From positions 314,802 through 378,801 of the forward strand of contig KQ965752.1 in assembly GCA_001574975.1 (NCBI GenBank): a stretch of DNA of 64,000 nt, read 5' to 3'. The translations under genes were made by a program, and so were the position numbers. A model generated the notes under the pieces. It was not told the origin of the DNA. It did not search any database and saw only the letters and a list, made by a program, of their open reading frames with translations. Shown here in pieces: positions 43,998 through 57,946 of the stretch. Numbering within the stretch: the first letter of the stretch is position 1; each line of letters opens with the position of its first letter. This DNA is from Gonapodya prolifera JEL478. Lineage: Eukaryota; Monoblepharomycota; Monoblepharidomycetes; Monoblepharidales; Gonapodyaceae.

Positions 43998-45210
43998 ATG
44001 GGACAATCAAAGGAGCGCAACACTGCATTACAATTACTGAAATCCAAAACTATTTTCCACCGAGAAAACATCCCTTATTTAAAGGGCTTCCGTCAAAATG
44101 CCACTTATGTTGTTGGTCCATTCCGAGACGTGCTCGGCCTACCCACCAACCTTTTTCCCCGGACTACACTACAGCTCCCCCAATTGTGTTCCAACCTCAC
44201 TATTATTGCTCGGGTGGTTACGCGATGGAGTCATCCAACGCAGTCGGGACTCCTGAGAGCGGCGACCCTTGTGTCAAACTACAGGGTGCGAGCTGCTACT
44301 CGTCCATACCTCCAGATCACACAGAGAGGCGGCAGACACTATTTCTTCGCTTGGGATCACAGAATGGCTCACTTAAAGTCTTCCTCAAATGTTATCCCGA
44401 ATATGGAAATCGACTTCAGAGGTGAAGGCGGTATGATCATCGTCGCTCCAACGGAACTTACTGCGCAAGATGGCTCGAAACGTGCTTACACATGGGGTCC
44501 AAACTGTCTGTTCGTCAACTCCGGCAACCTCATGGTAACTCAGATGCCGGATTGGATCTATCAAGCTCTCCTCGCGGGCTCGAAAAACTCGAAAAACTCA
44601 GCAACGCCGAAAACGCCCAGGGTGAGCACAAAAAGCACATGAGAACGCAGACACATCTGCACCCGAGAGCCTGGCGTCATTCATCACAAATGCGTATGGC
44701 ATCTCGCCCAAAAAGCTCAAGGACATCATGCACGACAGAGAGTCAAAGACTTTTGTCATACCGACGACATAGTGTTACTGCATTTTCATAATGAGAGAGC
44801 ACAACTTGAATCATCAGTACTTCGTCATTGCAGCGAACGGAGACATTTCTAGAAGGTGCCATGACGGTGATTGCGCAGGGCAGAAGTTCGGATGCCACAC
44901 TTTGCCCGATAAAGTTATCAAGGATCTACAAGACCAGTTTACTGAAGACTCGATCATTGACCCCGAGTTCGTCGAGTTGGCAAGAGTGGAGGCAAAGGAG
45001 AACGTCCAACAAACCTTCAAGGGGAACGATGACATGGTCGTCCGCCACGTCAGAGAAGACAACAGCTTCGTTGGCCAGTTGATGAACTTCTGTGGAAGCA
45101 GATGCTGCGAACGATGCGGAGGCACACTTGAGGCAAAAACCGACATGCACGGGACTTTCGGGATGTTTTTTTTGCAAAAAGCCTGTTGGATGCCCGGAAT
45201 GCCCTTTTAA
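43998..45210 (+). pseudogene. Endogenous viral element: D5-type primase half (Prim-Pol plus zinc motif)
   Basis: The best-read stretch, 44300-44560, contains RGGRHYFFAWDHR, MEIDFRGEGGMIIVAPTE and YTWGPN with MPDWIYQALL. These are archaeo-eukaryotic primase (AEP/Prim-Pol) strands as in the N-terminal half of giant-virus or polinton D5 primase-helicases. After a frame change near 44600-44650 come SLASFITNAYGISPKKLKDI and KTFVIPTT. An in-frame TAG near 44770 follows, then IFIMREHNLNHQYFVIAANG, RRCHDGDCAGQKFGCH and LPDKVIKDL, which is the UL52/PrimPol-type CHxxxC zinc motif. The last ~50 codons are Cys-rich (CGSRCCERCGGTLEA) and end at 45210. Upstream of 44250 the family match is lost. One frame change and one stop mark it as dead. 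No capsid or other viral gene was recognised alongside. Confidence 0.72.
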
Positions 45211-45373
45211 ACTCTGACTAGAGTGGAGAGTTGACAGATTCTTAAGTTCGGGTAGTACGTATCCATTGTTTTGTTTCGCAAGAATTACAACCAGCTGAGT
45301 AACGTGGATAGCGGACCAAATCGAAGTTCATTTCCTGGTCTTTTTGGCCTTAATTTTCTGCGAAATTGTGAAG

Positions 45374-46004
45374 TCAAAGGTGGATATTCAAGTGACGAGC
45401 TGTTGATTGGCCGGACACCAATGGGAAACAAATCTTGGGTTTTTGTTTCCAGTCTCCATCGTCATCATCACCATCAGACCCAGCTTTTTTACGCTTCTTC
45501 TTCGACTGAGTGGACGTGGGTGGTGGTGGCGGTGCTGGATCATCTTCTGACTGGGCTTCATCGTCATCGTTCGCATTCGCCGGTGCTTGGCCCTTTGCGA
45601 ATTAAAGAGTTACTGCTGCGCACATTGTAGAGATAAAGATGATGACCGCCCACCTCGTCAGGGTCGTTTAACCCGGTCAGAACCGCTTTACGTACTCGTT
45701 CCTAGACAGGTCGAAGCACCAAGTGCGAGACACACTCCCAGTGCCGACACTTGCGGACCTCGCGATCGTACATGGGAACGAAGCGTTTGGGACCACCGAG
45801 GCGAAGGCTTCCTTGGGCGATGGTCCGATTGGGGCAGCTTTGGAGGAAATGGAGGGAGAGGGAGATGTGGGCAGCCGCGATTGTTGAGAGTATCGGCGCC
45901 ATCGGTGGTGGCCAGGACTTTGCTCACCTCTTTGGTCCGCGACATCGGGACTTGGATGTCGGCGCGTACTCAATGACGTGCTTGTCATTGTCATGAACAC
46001 CCAT
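45374..46004 (-). CDS. Fungal PARP-type zinc-finger protein
   Basis: This small gene was found by splicing. Exon 1 (46004-45928) reads MGVHDNDKHVIEYAPTSKSR then CRGPK, with a GTGAGC donor. The intron ends CCTCCAAAG at 45838, and exon 2 continues CPNRTIAQGSLRLGG, FVPMYDREVRKCRHWECVSH. The C-R-G-P-K-S-C, GSLRLG and HWxC elements are exactly the zf-PARP layout of small fungal DNA-break-binding or PARP-finger proteins. The same frame then shows LRPV, an in-frame TAG at about 45703, and ERVRKAVLTGLNDPDE. In relatives this region reads L-R-P-x-D-Q-E-R-V-R-K-A, so the TAG falls inside a conserved helix. After a further intron the acidic/basic tail ends SKKKRKKAGSDGDDDDGDWK and TARHLNIHL, with TGA at 45374. 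Whether the TAG is a natural end, a disabling mutation or an error is open. Confidence 0.68.
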
Positions 46005-46370
46005 TGCGACCGCGCGATACTTCGGGATCTCCACGAAGGAATGCGTACCCTGGAAATTTTACTCGACGGAGTCCAGAAAAGACAGCTGGCAATTGAATCG
46101 CTTGACGATATTATTCTCTTCAAGATGGGCTCCGCCTCGTCAACCGGGAGAGGAGAGGGGTGCCAACCGTCACCCATGAAACAGTACGAGCTATTGAGCT
46201 CTCTTCGGTGATGAGCCATTTTAGGCTCTTGTTTTGGTGGGGCTTCACCGTGTGTTTTCCGTGGTGATCGCATTGCTACATTCTTTGAATATCAAATTTG
46301 AAAACACATTACCATTATTCAGCGTGACTAAAACTCGTTCTAAAGTCGCTCCTTTACGTTGACTCCCTCA

Positions 46371-47835
46371 CTACGCTTTGTTCCTCCTCAACTCCGCGGT
46401 CTCCGCGCTCTCCCCTTCACTCTCGCCATCGCCACTTCCCCTCTCCCCCTCCTTCACCAACCTATCCGCCGGATCAACGCCCAAGAACACCACGGCCACG
46501 ACCCACATCATCCCGGCGTCTAGGACGTACACGAGCGCCTCGGTCTTGGCGATAGGAGATTCAAAACCTTCCCAGAGTTCGATGACGCGGAAGGTGTTGC
46601 GGATCTGGCAGGTGGGCGGTGGCGGTGTGGAGCAGGAGGTGGGCGTTGGGAGTGCGACGAGCAAGGAGGGAGGTGGTTGGGGTGGATGTTTGAAGGAATC
46701 ATTGTGCTTTGGCAATTGGCGAATGGCACTCACGAGGATGAATCCGGAACAGACCAAATTACTCCACATGAGCCTATGCCAGGGTCCCTTGACATGGTAT
46801 GCCTTGACGTACACTCTGATCGCCAGGACCAAGTAGAACAGAATCGCGAGCACCTGAACGGCCAGACCGGCGATGAGGACTTTGAGTCCGACGTCGAACT
46901 GGCTATAGTTTTGCTCGGCGGAGAGAAGGATGAACGTGCCGGCGATCTGAACGAGAAAGGCTAGAATGTCGGCGGTGATGAAGATTTGTGCGATTCGGCG
47001 TGGAGGGAGCGGGCAGTATTGCGTGCCCACAAAAGTGACCCTGAGAGACACGGTCCGCATGAGAGATGCATGAAGATTGAAGCACGTCGGTCATGAACAT
47101 ATGACGGAACGTACATTCGGGATAAGAGGATGTACACTCCTGCAGCGAAGAAGATGGGGGCGATGACCTATCGACGTGAATATTCAGGTACACCACGGAT
47201 CAGACGCGTGCGAATAATCAAACAATCATACGGCATGCATTCGTCCCCAAGGCCAAAATGACGCAAACTCACGATGCACGCAAACTGGCCGCTGTAGATT
47301 TTGGTGTTCCTGGATATTTCCTGTGCGATCTCCTTGGCTTTGAGTCGGAGGGCGAACCCGAGGACTTCCACTGAGGGATCAGAGAGAAATATCAACGGCA
47401 AAGGGGTTGAGCACTGTGAACTGCCGCGCGATAAGTCTCTCTCGCCTGCAGGCGGGATTCCAGCTCCGCGAGAGTAATTTCTGCTGCGCGTGGTTTCTGC
47501 GCTTCGCGCAGATCATTCCTTGGTGTCCTCGCTACGTCGCTCGGACGGCTCGACTCCTCCCCCCCGTCCCCTCCCCTTTACTCACGCAAACAACCGATGA
47601 GAATTGTAGTCATGAACCACTGCCTGCGCCTGTACAGTTGAACAGCGTGCGCAATGCTCGCCAAAGCGAAGAGCGACAAGAAGACGACGGCCAGGACTGT
47701 TGATGGTTCATAGCGGAAGACGGTCTGTTCCCCTGTGACGGATGAGCGCAGTGGGGTGAGCGGCGCAAGGGCCAGGCAGTATACCTAAAGGGGGCGTGTC
47801 TGGACGGCTTACATGGCAGAGTGTTGGCCGCCATT
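46371..47835 (-). CDS. RTA1-like seven-helix membrane protein
   Basis: The RTA1 family is fungus-specific: 7TM proteins linked to lipid translocation and to resistance against toxic amphiphiles. Segments in order are VFRYEPSTVLAVVFLSLFAL and ASIAHAVQLYRRRQWFMTTI (family pattern Y-x-P-S ... H-x-x-Q ... R-x-W), then VLGFALRLKAKEIAQEISRN, and FITADILAFLVQIAGTFILL (family D..x..QxxG). Next come LKVLIAGLAVQVLAILFYLV, SNLVCSGFILV joined to the IRNTFRVIELWEGFESPIAK signature, and YVLDAGMMWVVAVVFLGVDP. A Ser/Glu-rich tail ends in TAG at 46371. The first exon (near 47835-47584) and its start are uncertain. Four introns are visible. It sits between the PARP-finger gene and P5CDH, inside the interval that separates the two viral halves. 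Confidence 0.88.
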
Positions 47836-48291
47836 TCAGAACCGATTGGGTTCTTGCCGACATTCCGCGGTCATTTAAAACGAAACACGTGCGATCCAAG
47901 GTCGAGCAAGAGACGGTTAAACCACATTGAATCGTTCGACCGCAGCATCTGTTAGTTTGAGTCTTTGGCGCCGCACACCCGCACACTCGCACACTCACGT
48001 GCGCAGCACTCTACAGCATCTATCAAATGCCCATCTGCAATCACAGTCAAGAGTCGTTGCGATTCTGCGGGAAGAAAGGTCCCCCGCGTACTGTTCCCAA
48101 ACAAAGGCAAAGGTAACAGGCCTGTGTTTGCGCTCCTTCCACAGTCTGTAAATACTGCGATTATCAGTATATTAAGTCTAGAATCTAAGTAAGACATCAA
48201 CGTGTTTTCCAGGGCTTCGGCTTCGGTCTCCAATCTCCCGTTTGCATTTTACCTTTGCACCTGTTGGACCCCACAATCGAAGGAACCCGGC

Positions 48292-50797
<2,506 letters not shown>

Positions 50798-51230
50798 ACT
50801 TTTTGTCAAGCAAAGTCGAGTCAGGTTGGCTCTTAGACGAAGTGTCTAAGGCTGTGGTTACCATTTTGTTCGTAACGAAAAACTGTTAAACCGAGGAGTG
50901 TGGACTATGAACGAGGAATGACGCTTTGATTTGCCATAACAAGAAGTCAAAATCCACGACCAGAAACCTAGTATTCGTTTCGGTTGGTTCCGTGTACCTC
51001 TAAAGGGGTCAAAATTATCACAACTTTAGTCAGCGCTTATCGATTTGACTATCTTTAGCCAGAAAAACACCGAGACGATTCTCGGCCGATATTATTGGAG
51101 CATCGCATTACATGAGAAAGGCCTGAGCCTGATTAGGGGAAGTTACAGATAATATAGCAAGTAGAACTCAAACACCGCACGCCCATGCAGAGATGAAAGC
51201 AAACAAAAGATGTAGGAAGCAAATAGTGTC
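50798..51230. other. AT-rich spacer between P5CDH and the viral helicase relic
   Basis: No coding or RNA feature was recognised. Base composition becomes clearly more AT-rich than in the P5CDH gene. I could not find a target-site duplication or inverted repeat at the boundary by eye. Confidence 0.4.
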
Positions 51231-52993
51231 TCTACATCTTGTGCAAGTGCGGGTTCAGATTCCCCCCGAAGTCAAGCATCGCCATACACAAGTCTTTCGA
51301 GCACCTCAACAAGTTCTTCCTCGTGATCCAAAACAATCTCAACGTCAATATAAATATCGGCAGCACTAATTCTGTCGGCTCAAACGCCTTTATCGAAGAT
51401 GGATTAGTCGTGGTTCCAGATGACCCAAAGCTGAATTCTCATATTCTCAGGGCACTTTCCGCGACACATCGAAGCGTCGCGGACTTGTTTTTCGTTCTCT
51501 ACGGTGATGAATTCATGCGCGTCGGCGATAAAGCACCCTTCCAGTGGTACAAGTACGAGTCTCCTCTTTGGCACAAAATTTCACAATGTCAAATTGAATT
51601 TGCATTCTCCGAGGACACATTTAGACGCGAAACGTGCATACCAGCGATCCTCGGTAGCAAAGAAAGATCAAAAGGTGTCATTGATACAAGAGCTTATGGA
51701 TAAGCTTCACTCGGATGTATTCCAGAGACATGTTGCCAATTGTCTCGGTAACATTTAGTCAAACTCACCTACATGGAAGACGTTTTTGCAATCAATGGAC
51801 AAGGACCGTGTCATTATTGCCTTCACAAACGGAATCTATAGACTTTCAACAGGGTTATTCTCACCTGGAACACATCAGCAGGTTGTCACAAGATCGGTTG
51901 GATACGAATACAATCCAGCAAAAATGGCCGAAAACACATTGAAGAATGCATTGAATACGCTCTTAAGTCAGGTGTTTCCAGACAAGGATATTTTGGAGTA
52001 CGTAAAGGTGTTTCTTGCATCGTTGCTGTGTGGCTACACCAAAGACCAGTTTATGCATTTTGGACTCGGAGAAGGTGCAAACGGCAAAGGCGTTCTTCTT
52101 AATTTGCTCAAGCACGCACTTGGCGAATATGCTGTCAAGGTGAATGCTACGTTGATTTGCAGCCCTCAAAAAGACGGCGATAGCCCCACTCCCATGCTCA
52201 CATCCATGGTGGGCGCGAGATATGTCTACATCTCTGAAACAGTGGAGGGATCCAAAGTAAATGAGGTGGCGTTTAAGCAACTGTGCGGACAGGACACCAT
52301 GATATATCGTCCCTGGTACCAAGAGAAGAAGGAATTTGACCTGGAATTCACACTATTCCTTGTATGCAACAATCCACCGTGTTTTAATGGCGCAGACTAC
52401 GCCATGAAAAGACGATTGCGTGTAATTCCTTTCATAAGTACATTCAAGGAGGGTGACTATGACAGCTCAAAACATGAGTACCCCATTGACAACACACTCT
52501 CGGATCGCGTGGAAGAGTGGAAATACGCTATGATGGGGTTGCTTCTAGAAAGCTACAAGGTGTACCTCCAGCAAGGTTTGAGAGATGAGCCTGGCTCGAT
52601 GCGCCATCTTACACGCCAATATATTGTGGATAATGATCCGATTGAAAGATTTGTCTTGGAGTGTTTGGAAAGTGTTGAGGACCAGCGAATCGAATTAAGT
52701 CTGAAGACATCAGACGCCTGTTCTTATTGTGGGCTCAGGAAACAGGTGTCACTACTCCCCTATCCACAAAAGGGGAGATATTGAACGCTCTGGACAAAAA
52801 GTTACTCAAAAGGAAGGACAGAAAATTTCTGCCAAAGAATTCTCAGGTAGCTCCGAGTGGATACAAGGGTTGGGTCATTAAAGAATGCTGGAGTGCGCGG
52901 AGAGACACGGCAGAAACCGTTACATCACTTGCGACAAGGTTGACTGGAACGATCGATGACAATTTTATCATGGCATATCAACTGCAAGTTTGA
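51231..52993 (+). pseudogene. Endogenous viral element: D5-type SF3 helicase half
   Basis: The 5' piece reads CKCGFRFPPKSSIAIHKS (a zinc-ribbon-like remnant), LNKFFLVIQNNLNVNINIGS, and D5_N-like DLFFVLYGDEFMRVGD and YKYESPLWHKISQCQIEF. A frame change lies near 51600-51650. The shifted frame continues LIQELMDKLHSDVFQRHVAN, with an in-frame TAG near 51757. The intact 51786-52690 block encodes FTNGIYRLSTGLFSPG, VKVFLASLLCGYTKDQFMHF, the Walker A GLGEGANGKGVLLNLLKHAL, MLTSMVGARYVYISETVEGS, FKQLCGQDTMIYRPWYQEKK, LEFTLFLVCNNPPCFNG and MKRRLRVIPFISTFKEG, all typical of poxvirus/NCLDV D5 SF3 helicases. A last frame change near 52700 leads to IRRLFLLWAQETGV and FLPKNSQVAPSGYKGWVIKE, the usual D5 end. 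No introns are needed, unlike every neighbouring gene. Confidence 0.82.
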
Positions 52994-52999
52994 GATTGA

Positions 53000-54189
53000 G
53001 GATAGCGACAAGCAGCTCACCGGGTTAATGGACAGTAGTGAAGTGAGGGTCCTGTGTGGAAACGCCCAGGAGTCGAGAGTCATCAAGAACCCACACTTTC
53101 GCGCCAAAAGGTGATGTCTGTACACGCTCCCCACCAAATCACAATCGACCGATTCGACAATGTTCTTGACGTCCCGAGGGCGTGCATGATTGATGTCCAT
53201 GTGCCAAATCCTACCTGGAATTGGGGTGCTTCGGAACCGCTCGACCGCGGTGAACACAAGCTCCTCAATGTCCGCCGCACCCCAGACTTCCTTCTCGCCA
53301 GGACCCGGTTGTTTGTAGTAAAGGTGGATGTTTCGCGCCACAAGTGCCACCTGCATCGGACGTCCTCGCCCAACCATGTTTGCTTCGTTAGTGAGTCCGA
53401 GTTTGTTGTTCGCGAGAATAGAAGCGCGCGAGATGTGACGAGTCGGTTTCTGGGGGGGAAGTAAACAGCTTACGCGAGACAATTCGCGCTCCGACGCAAC
53501 ATAAGGTGGTTCATCGTCGGCGTTGTTTGACGTGGGGATGGAAACGCGTATAGAAAGATGGGGAACAGAACTGCGATTTCCCAAACGACGTTTCGGGGAG
53601 AGAATGTTGAAGCCAGGCAAGTCGGAGGGAGCTGGTATGACGCCAAGTGCATCGACGAAAGCAATGTGGCATATGACGGGAACGCGTCCGAGAGGGTTGA
53701 GATCGCACTCGACGACATCGCGGAGTTTTCTGCAGACCAAGCGCACGTTCACATATCTGTCATATCACCACGCACGAACTTAAAAATGGTAGAGCGAGGA
53801 CCTTTCGGGTTTCTGGGATCGCTCGTACTCACTGTAGAGAAAAACCAGCGCGGACTTGTTGTGAAAATGACCCAAGTCAGCTGATTGCTTGCACCAGGCA
53901 ACGTACCAAGTGATAGAACGACAGCGTCGGCTCCTTCAACTAGTTTCTCCACCACTCCTTTGTCTCTGACATCGCCTTCCACAACAGTGACGTTGTTGTC
54001 CGATCTGATCTCTGTAGGGAGTTTCACCGGTTGCCGAGCAAGGATTCGAAGGTGATGAGGAGGATGGACGGCAAGCGCTTGCTGAATGAACCTTTTCCGG
54101 GTGTTTATTATTGACCGTGGATGCTTGTCAGAAAATTCGACTCACTCCTTTCCGACACCTTGCGTTCCTCCAACGACGACGATCTTCAT
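53000..54189 (-). CDS. NmrA-like/SDR-type NAD(P)-binding protein
   Basis: The start is ATG at 54189, MKIVVVGGTQGVGKE, a Rossmann nucleotide-binding turn (GGTQGVGK), with a GTGAGT donor. The second exon is ALAVHPPHHLRILARQPVKL, VTVVEGDVRDKGVVEKLVEG and ADAVVLSLG, the typical second and third strands of atypical SDRs, followed by a GTACGT donor. Beyond 53740 the exon structure is less clear. CSSAISTLSDAFPSYATLLS and ISLGV-like pieces lie in overlapping frames. A later segment, GRGRPMQVALVARNIHLYYK and VWGAADIEELVFTAVERFRS, resembles the SDR C-terminus. The gene could be intact with short introns or mildly decayed. The 3' limit is approximate. Substrate unknown. Confidence 0.55.
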
Positions 54190-54452
54190 TTCAACTGAGT
54201 CTTTGATGACGGACAGCACTGGAGCCGGTCGAGTCCCAGGCGCAAGGAGAACTGCTGATAGTTAGGACAGTTGATGATGCGAGCGTTGCCGAGGCGAGAT
54301 TGGTGTGGTGGGGGGCACTATTGGCAAGTGTTCAGGTGAGTGGAATCTACTTGCAACATCGATAAACCAGAAGCAGCAGCGCCCTTCACACAATCTTCGA
54401 CGACAGCGTTGCCCTATATCCTCCCGTCTTGACTCCGCCCGCATCACAAAAT

Positions 54453-55340
54453 ATGCTCTCATTTTTTGTGGCGGGGGAGGAACCAGTGGGCGAGGCGGAG
54501 GAAGATGAGGCCACTCTATCGCAGTATCGCGACGAGGTGAGCTCTACTTCGCCAACGCATTTTCTTTCTAGAGGTGTGGTGACCCTTGAACTATCACTTG
54601 GAACCCGCTCCCCAAGTGAACATGCCTTCCAGCTCCACAGTACCATCAGTATCACAGGCAGGAGTAGAGAATACGGTCACGGACTCCACGTCTTCGGTGC
54701 CTCCACGTGAGGCGAGTTGGACAGGCGGTGCGCCGGTAGGGTCAATAGGCAATCCGCCGGTGGATCCAATTGAGCGGGAGATGTGGGAGAGGAAGCGAGC
54801 GGAGGTCTTGAGGGATATCTACGATCCATTTGGAAGTGGTGTCGGCAACGCAGCGCAGCTGGTGACCGCGCCCCCGCCTATTTCTTCGCCCGCTTCTCCC
54901 TTCTCACGTCCGACGCCGTCACCTGGACTGGGAGTATCCTCGAGCGCTGCGCCTCTGTGTTCTATGGGGAGCTTCGAACGTTTAGGACGAGACAGGATGC
55001 ACCTTTTGGGACTTGAAGACGAGGAGCCGATAGTGTCTGCGGGTCAGGATCTTGCAGGGGGAGGTGTAATTTCGCCCATGCTGCCAACTGGAGCAAATCC
55101 CATTGCGTGGTTTCCCGCCATGCCGCTGAACGAGGTCTGGTTGACTTCTCAGTCCTCTCTGCCACATCCAAATCTTCTTTCTACCTCTACTTTACCACTG
55201 TCGGCATCTCTCAACGAGTCATGTGGCCATTTGGGATGCCGAATCAACCACTGAGCGACCCTTTGTCTTCCACCATGCCATCAACGCCAGACAGTTTGGT
55301 GGACAGGAGCCAAGGGATCCGATCAAAGAATTTGCTTTGA
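54453..55340 (+). CDS. Unknown Ser/Pro-rich acidic protein
   Basis: A possible first exon starts at ATG 54453 (MLSFFVAGEEPVGEAEEDEA) and ends at a GTGAGC donor after YRDE. The next open block from about 54622 to 55254 begins MPSSSTVPSVSQAGVENTVT and contains IEREMWERKRAEVLRDIYDP and MLPTGANPIAWFPAMPLNEV. Near 55210-55340 a different frame reads HVAIWDAESTTERPFVFHHA and INARQFGGQEPRDPIKEFAL, which looks coding and may be the true C-terminus after an unplaced splice. The protein is divergently oriented from the SDR gene. I recognise no family. Confidence 0.4.
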
Positions 55341-55689
55341 AGATGCAGGTGGCACAACGTCATCACTAGCACTTCCATACTTTAGAATCGAAAATCACGA
55401 GAGAGACTGTTCCCAAAGTCTCCAACGCCATATAAATTTTAAATTTGCGCATGTTATGAGCGACTAAGCCAGCCTGACATATCTGAGTCTTACACTACAC
55501 TTTCAGTGCTTTTACAATGGCCCCGTCCAGACGTACACCGCATTACCCTTACCCCCGGCCACCAAGTACGTCCCACACGAGCTCACGTCTAAGCATAATA
55601 GCGGCTCTTTTTGTTGGAAATGTGCGAGTATCTGATACAGGGCGATGCAACCGCAACTCAGGGACATAGTTACATTTTGAGTCAAAGCG
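55341..55689. other. Spacer between convergent genes
   Basis: About 350 bp, AT-rich at 55370-55520, lie between the unknown protein and the WD-repeat gene, whose ends face each other. It should hold both 3' UTRs. No repeat, RNA or coding signal was seen. Confidence 0.4.
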
Positions 55690-57779
55690 TCACGTGTGAC
55701 GCACCTGATCGGGCTCTGCTACATCATCTCCTTTCTGCCAAGACCCTCCACCGGTACCCACAGCGGAGACGGCATTTGCGAGATCGAAACACTGCAAATC
55801 ACCCGAAGTAGACGCTCCGGTGACCAGACACGGCCGCCCTATCACCGAATACGACTGTTCAATACATTTCGGTCTCTGCCTGTCGAGCAACCCCTCACCA
55901 TGGCGGTCTCCTTCTCCAGCAATTCCCACAATACGCATTCGCTGAGCTTCTAGTGTACGCTCCTGCCTGTCCCACTTCAGCACACCCAACACACGTGGTT
56001 CCATTTGGCCAAGGGAAGCGAGATCCCACATCACGGTACCAAGGTATTGAGCGTCCCTAGACGCTGAGAGTAAATATAAAGTTGGTGCCTTCGATTTACC
56101 CAGGTTCAAATTCTGCGACCCTCACCAATTACGGTTTTCCCCGGCAGACCCTCAACAGATCCAACCAGGGCAACATCTTGCACCATGGCATGCCACTCGC
56201 TCCAAAACTCCGCCGTACCTCTCACGCCCTTGGATCTTCCCTTTCCCTTTGCCTTCTTATCCTCCGCCAGCGCTGTCCGGGCAAGTAAATCGGGTCGGAA
56301 AAGGAATATGTGACCGGCGTGGTCGCCAGCCAGGATAGGCTCTGGAGTGGGAGATGTGGACGAGGAAGGACGCGGAGCACATCGTCGAGGGAGTGTGGCC
56401 GTGGGCGGAAGGAGAGCGAGTGAGCAGATATCGGCGAATATGGTATCAGGAGGGTTGAAAGTGGCAAGACACCTGAGAGATACGCATGAACATTTCAGAT
56501 CTCAAGACAGTTTGACACATTGTGGGGACAATAGCCGAACCTCAAACCGTCCCCCTCCGTTCCAAATGTCCACCACCGTACCGTCACATCATTCCCGCAG
56601 CTGAACAGCCACCTGGGGTCTGCGCGCGACCACTCCACCTGGCGCACAGGCTCGGCGTGACCCTCGACCGCTTCGACGCATTCCGCACTGGTGTCGTCGA
56701 GAATGTAAAGAGTCCCCGTTTCTCCGCCAGCGGCCAGGAGACGTCGGGGTTTGCGAACTGTGTTGGAAGGGCCAGGCGACCGTAGACCTTCTCCGCCCTC
56801 GCCCTCCTCCTCCCCCGGTGCGGTTGGCAACATAATGGCCTCCTCAATGACTGTCCAAGCGATGCAGAGGTAGTTCTCTGGGAAGTCCCTGTGGGAAAAT
56901 GCGGCCCGAACCAGTCCTCGGCGGCAGTCAATGAAAGCTATTCTATTTGACCCCGCTGAGGCGCAAAGGTCTGCAGATCGTGGGTGGGTCATAAAGTGGC
57001 GGCAAGACCGAAACATGATGTCACTCACGGGAAACTGTGTCAACTCCATCGATAACCTCATCTTCTGCTGGCGGTGCAAATCGGACAGCGTACGATTCTG
57101 AGCCCACGTCGTCGGGGCCGAGGTCGGGGTCCGAGTGAGGTCGGATAATGTGAGTGAGGCGGAAAGAGTGGAAGTTGTCTGGAGATCAGAAGAGTGGTGA
57201 GATACCAATAGTCGCTATGAGTAAACAAGTGAGACGGCACTAAAATTCACCGCTGATGTCAATACTGGGCTGTGCGATCGGCTTTCGCAGGTCGTGTTTT
57301 TTCACGTCGACGGCTTCAGAGGCCGGGGCATCGTTTTGTCGCGGTTTCGTTCTCGGCCGACCCTTTTTGTTCGAGTTCACTTGCGGAGACTTTGACACAA
57401 CTGACTGCCGTGAAGATTGACCTGTTTTTCGAGACAGTGTTGAGAGATGACGATCGTTGGGATCATCACTGTCGTTGCCATCCTCACTTTTCACTTCCTT
57501 GATAACATCAACTGATCTGGGAACGTTCTTCCCTTCTGCTCTCGCCCTCTTGGGCTGTCTATAGTCACCAGTTTCAGAATTTGATTCTCCTTCTTCGCTG
57601 CCGTCGCTTGACCCTCCAGAACTCAAGCCTGCACGTTTGCGTTGCGATCGCGCAGATTCTGCCTGATGGGAACGTCGTTCAAGTTCCCTCTGTCGTTGTG
57701 ATTTCGGATTGACCTCAATTTTAGCATTTCGAGAGCTGGTCCTTGTTGACCGGCGATGGCTCGTCGCGGGGTCAGGCAT
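55690..57779 (-). CDS. WD-repeat protein resembling the WD part of LRWD1/ORCA
   Basis: The start is ATG at 57779 (MPDPATSHRRSTRTSSRNAK). Exon 1 is a ~180-residue basic, Ser-rich nuclear-looking tail with KKGRPRTKPRQN and KRARAEGKN. A GTGAAT donor (57250) joins to an acceptor CTCCAG (57180). Next come LSDLHRQQKMRLSMELTQFP, an intron, then DLCASAGSNRIAFIDCRRGL, FSHRDFPENYLCIAWTVIEE, RRLLAAGGETGTLYILDDTS, VEAVEGHAEPVRQVEWSRAD and PRWLFSCGNDVTVRWW. After further introns come ILAGDHAGHIFLFRPD and a final exon YLLSASRDAQYLGTVMWDLA, CLVTGASTSGDLQCFDLANA ending at TGA 55690. The combination IDC..G / AWT / LLAAGG...G..Y / GH...V..L resembles LRWD1, an ORC-associated heterochromatin protein. No LRR part is present here, so the assignment is tentative. 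Confidence 0.7.
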
Positions 57780-57946
57780 TTCCAAGTGAGATGAGGACAA
57801 GAGATGTGGGAGATTCGGATGAAGCGATCGAATCTATTGTAAAACGATAATTGATGGTTCGATGAAATCTTCGAGGTCCCAAAGCCATTTGAAACTCACA
57901 AGGCGGACTCTTCTATGCTGATAGCTGATCGAACGTAGATAACTTA

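Noticed and set aside
46210-46273. Longer upstream start for the PARP-finger gene
   Set aside because: The upstream frame contains stops (TAA near 46060) and no family similarity. The ATG at 46004 gives the expected short N-terminus before the zinc finger.
56101-56130. GGTTCAAATTC resembling a tRNA B box
   Set aside because: No A box or cloverleaf around it. It falls at the exon border of the WD-repeat gene.
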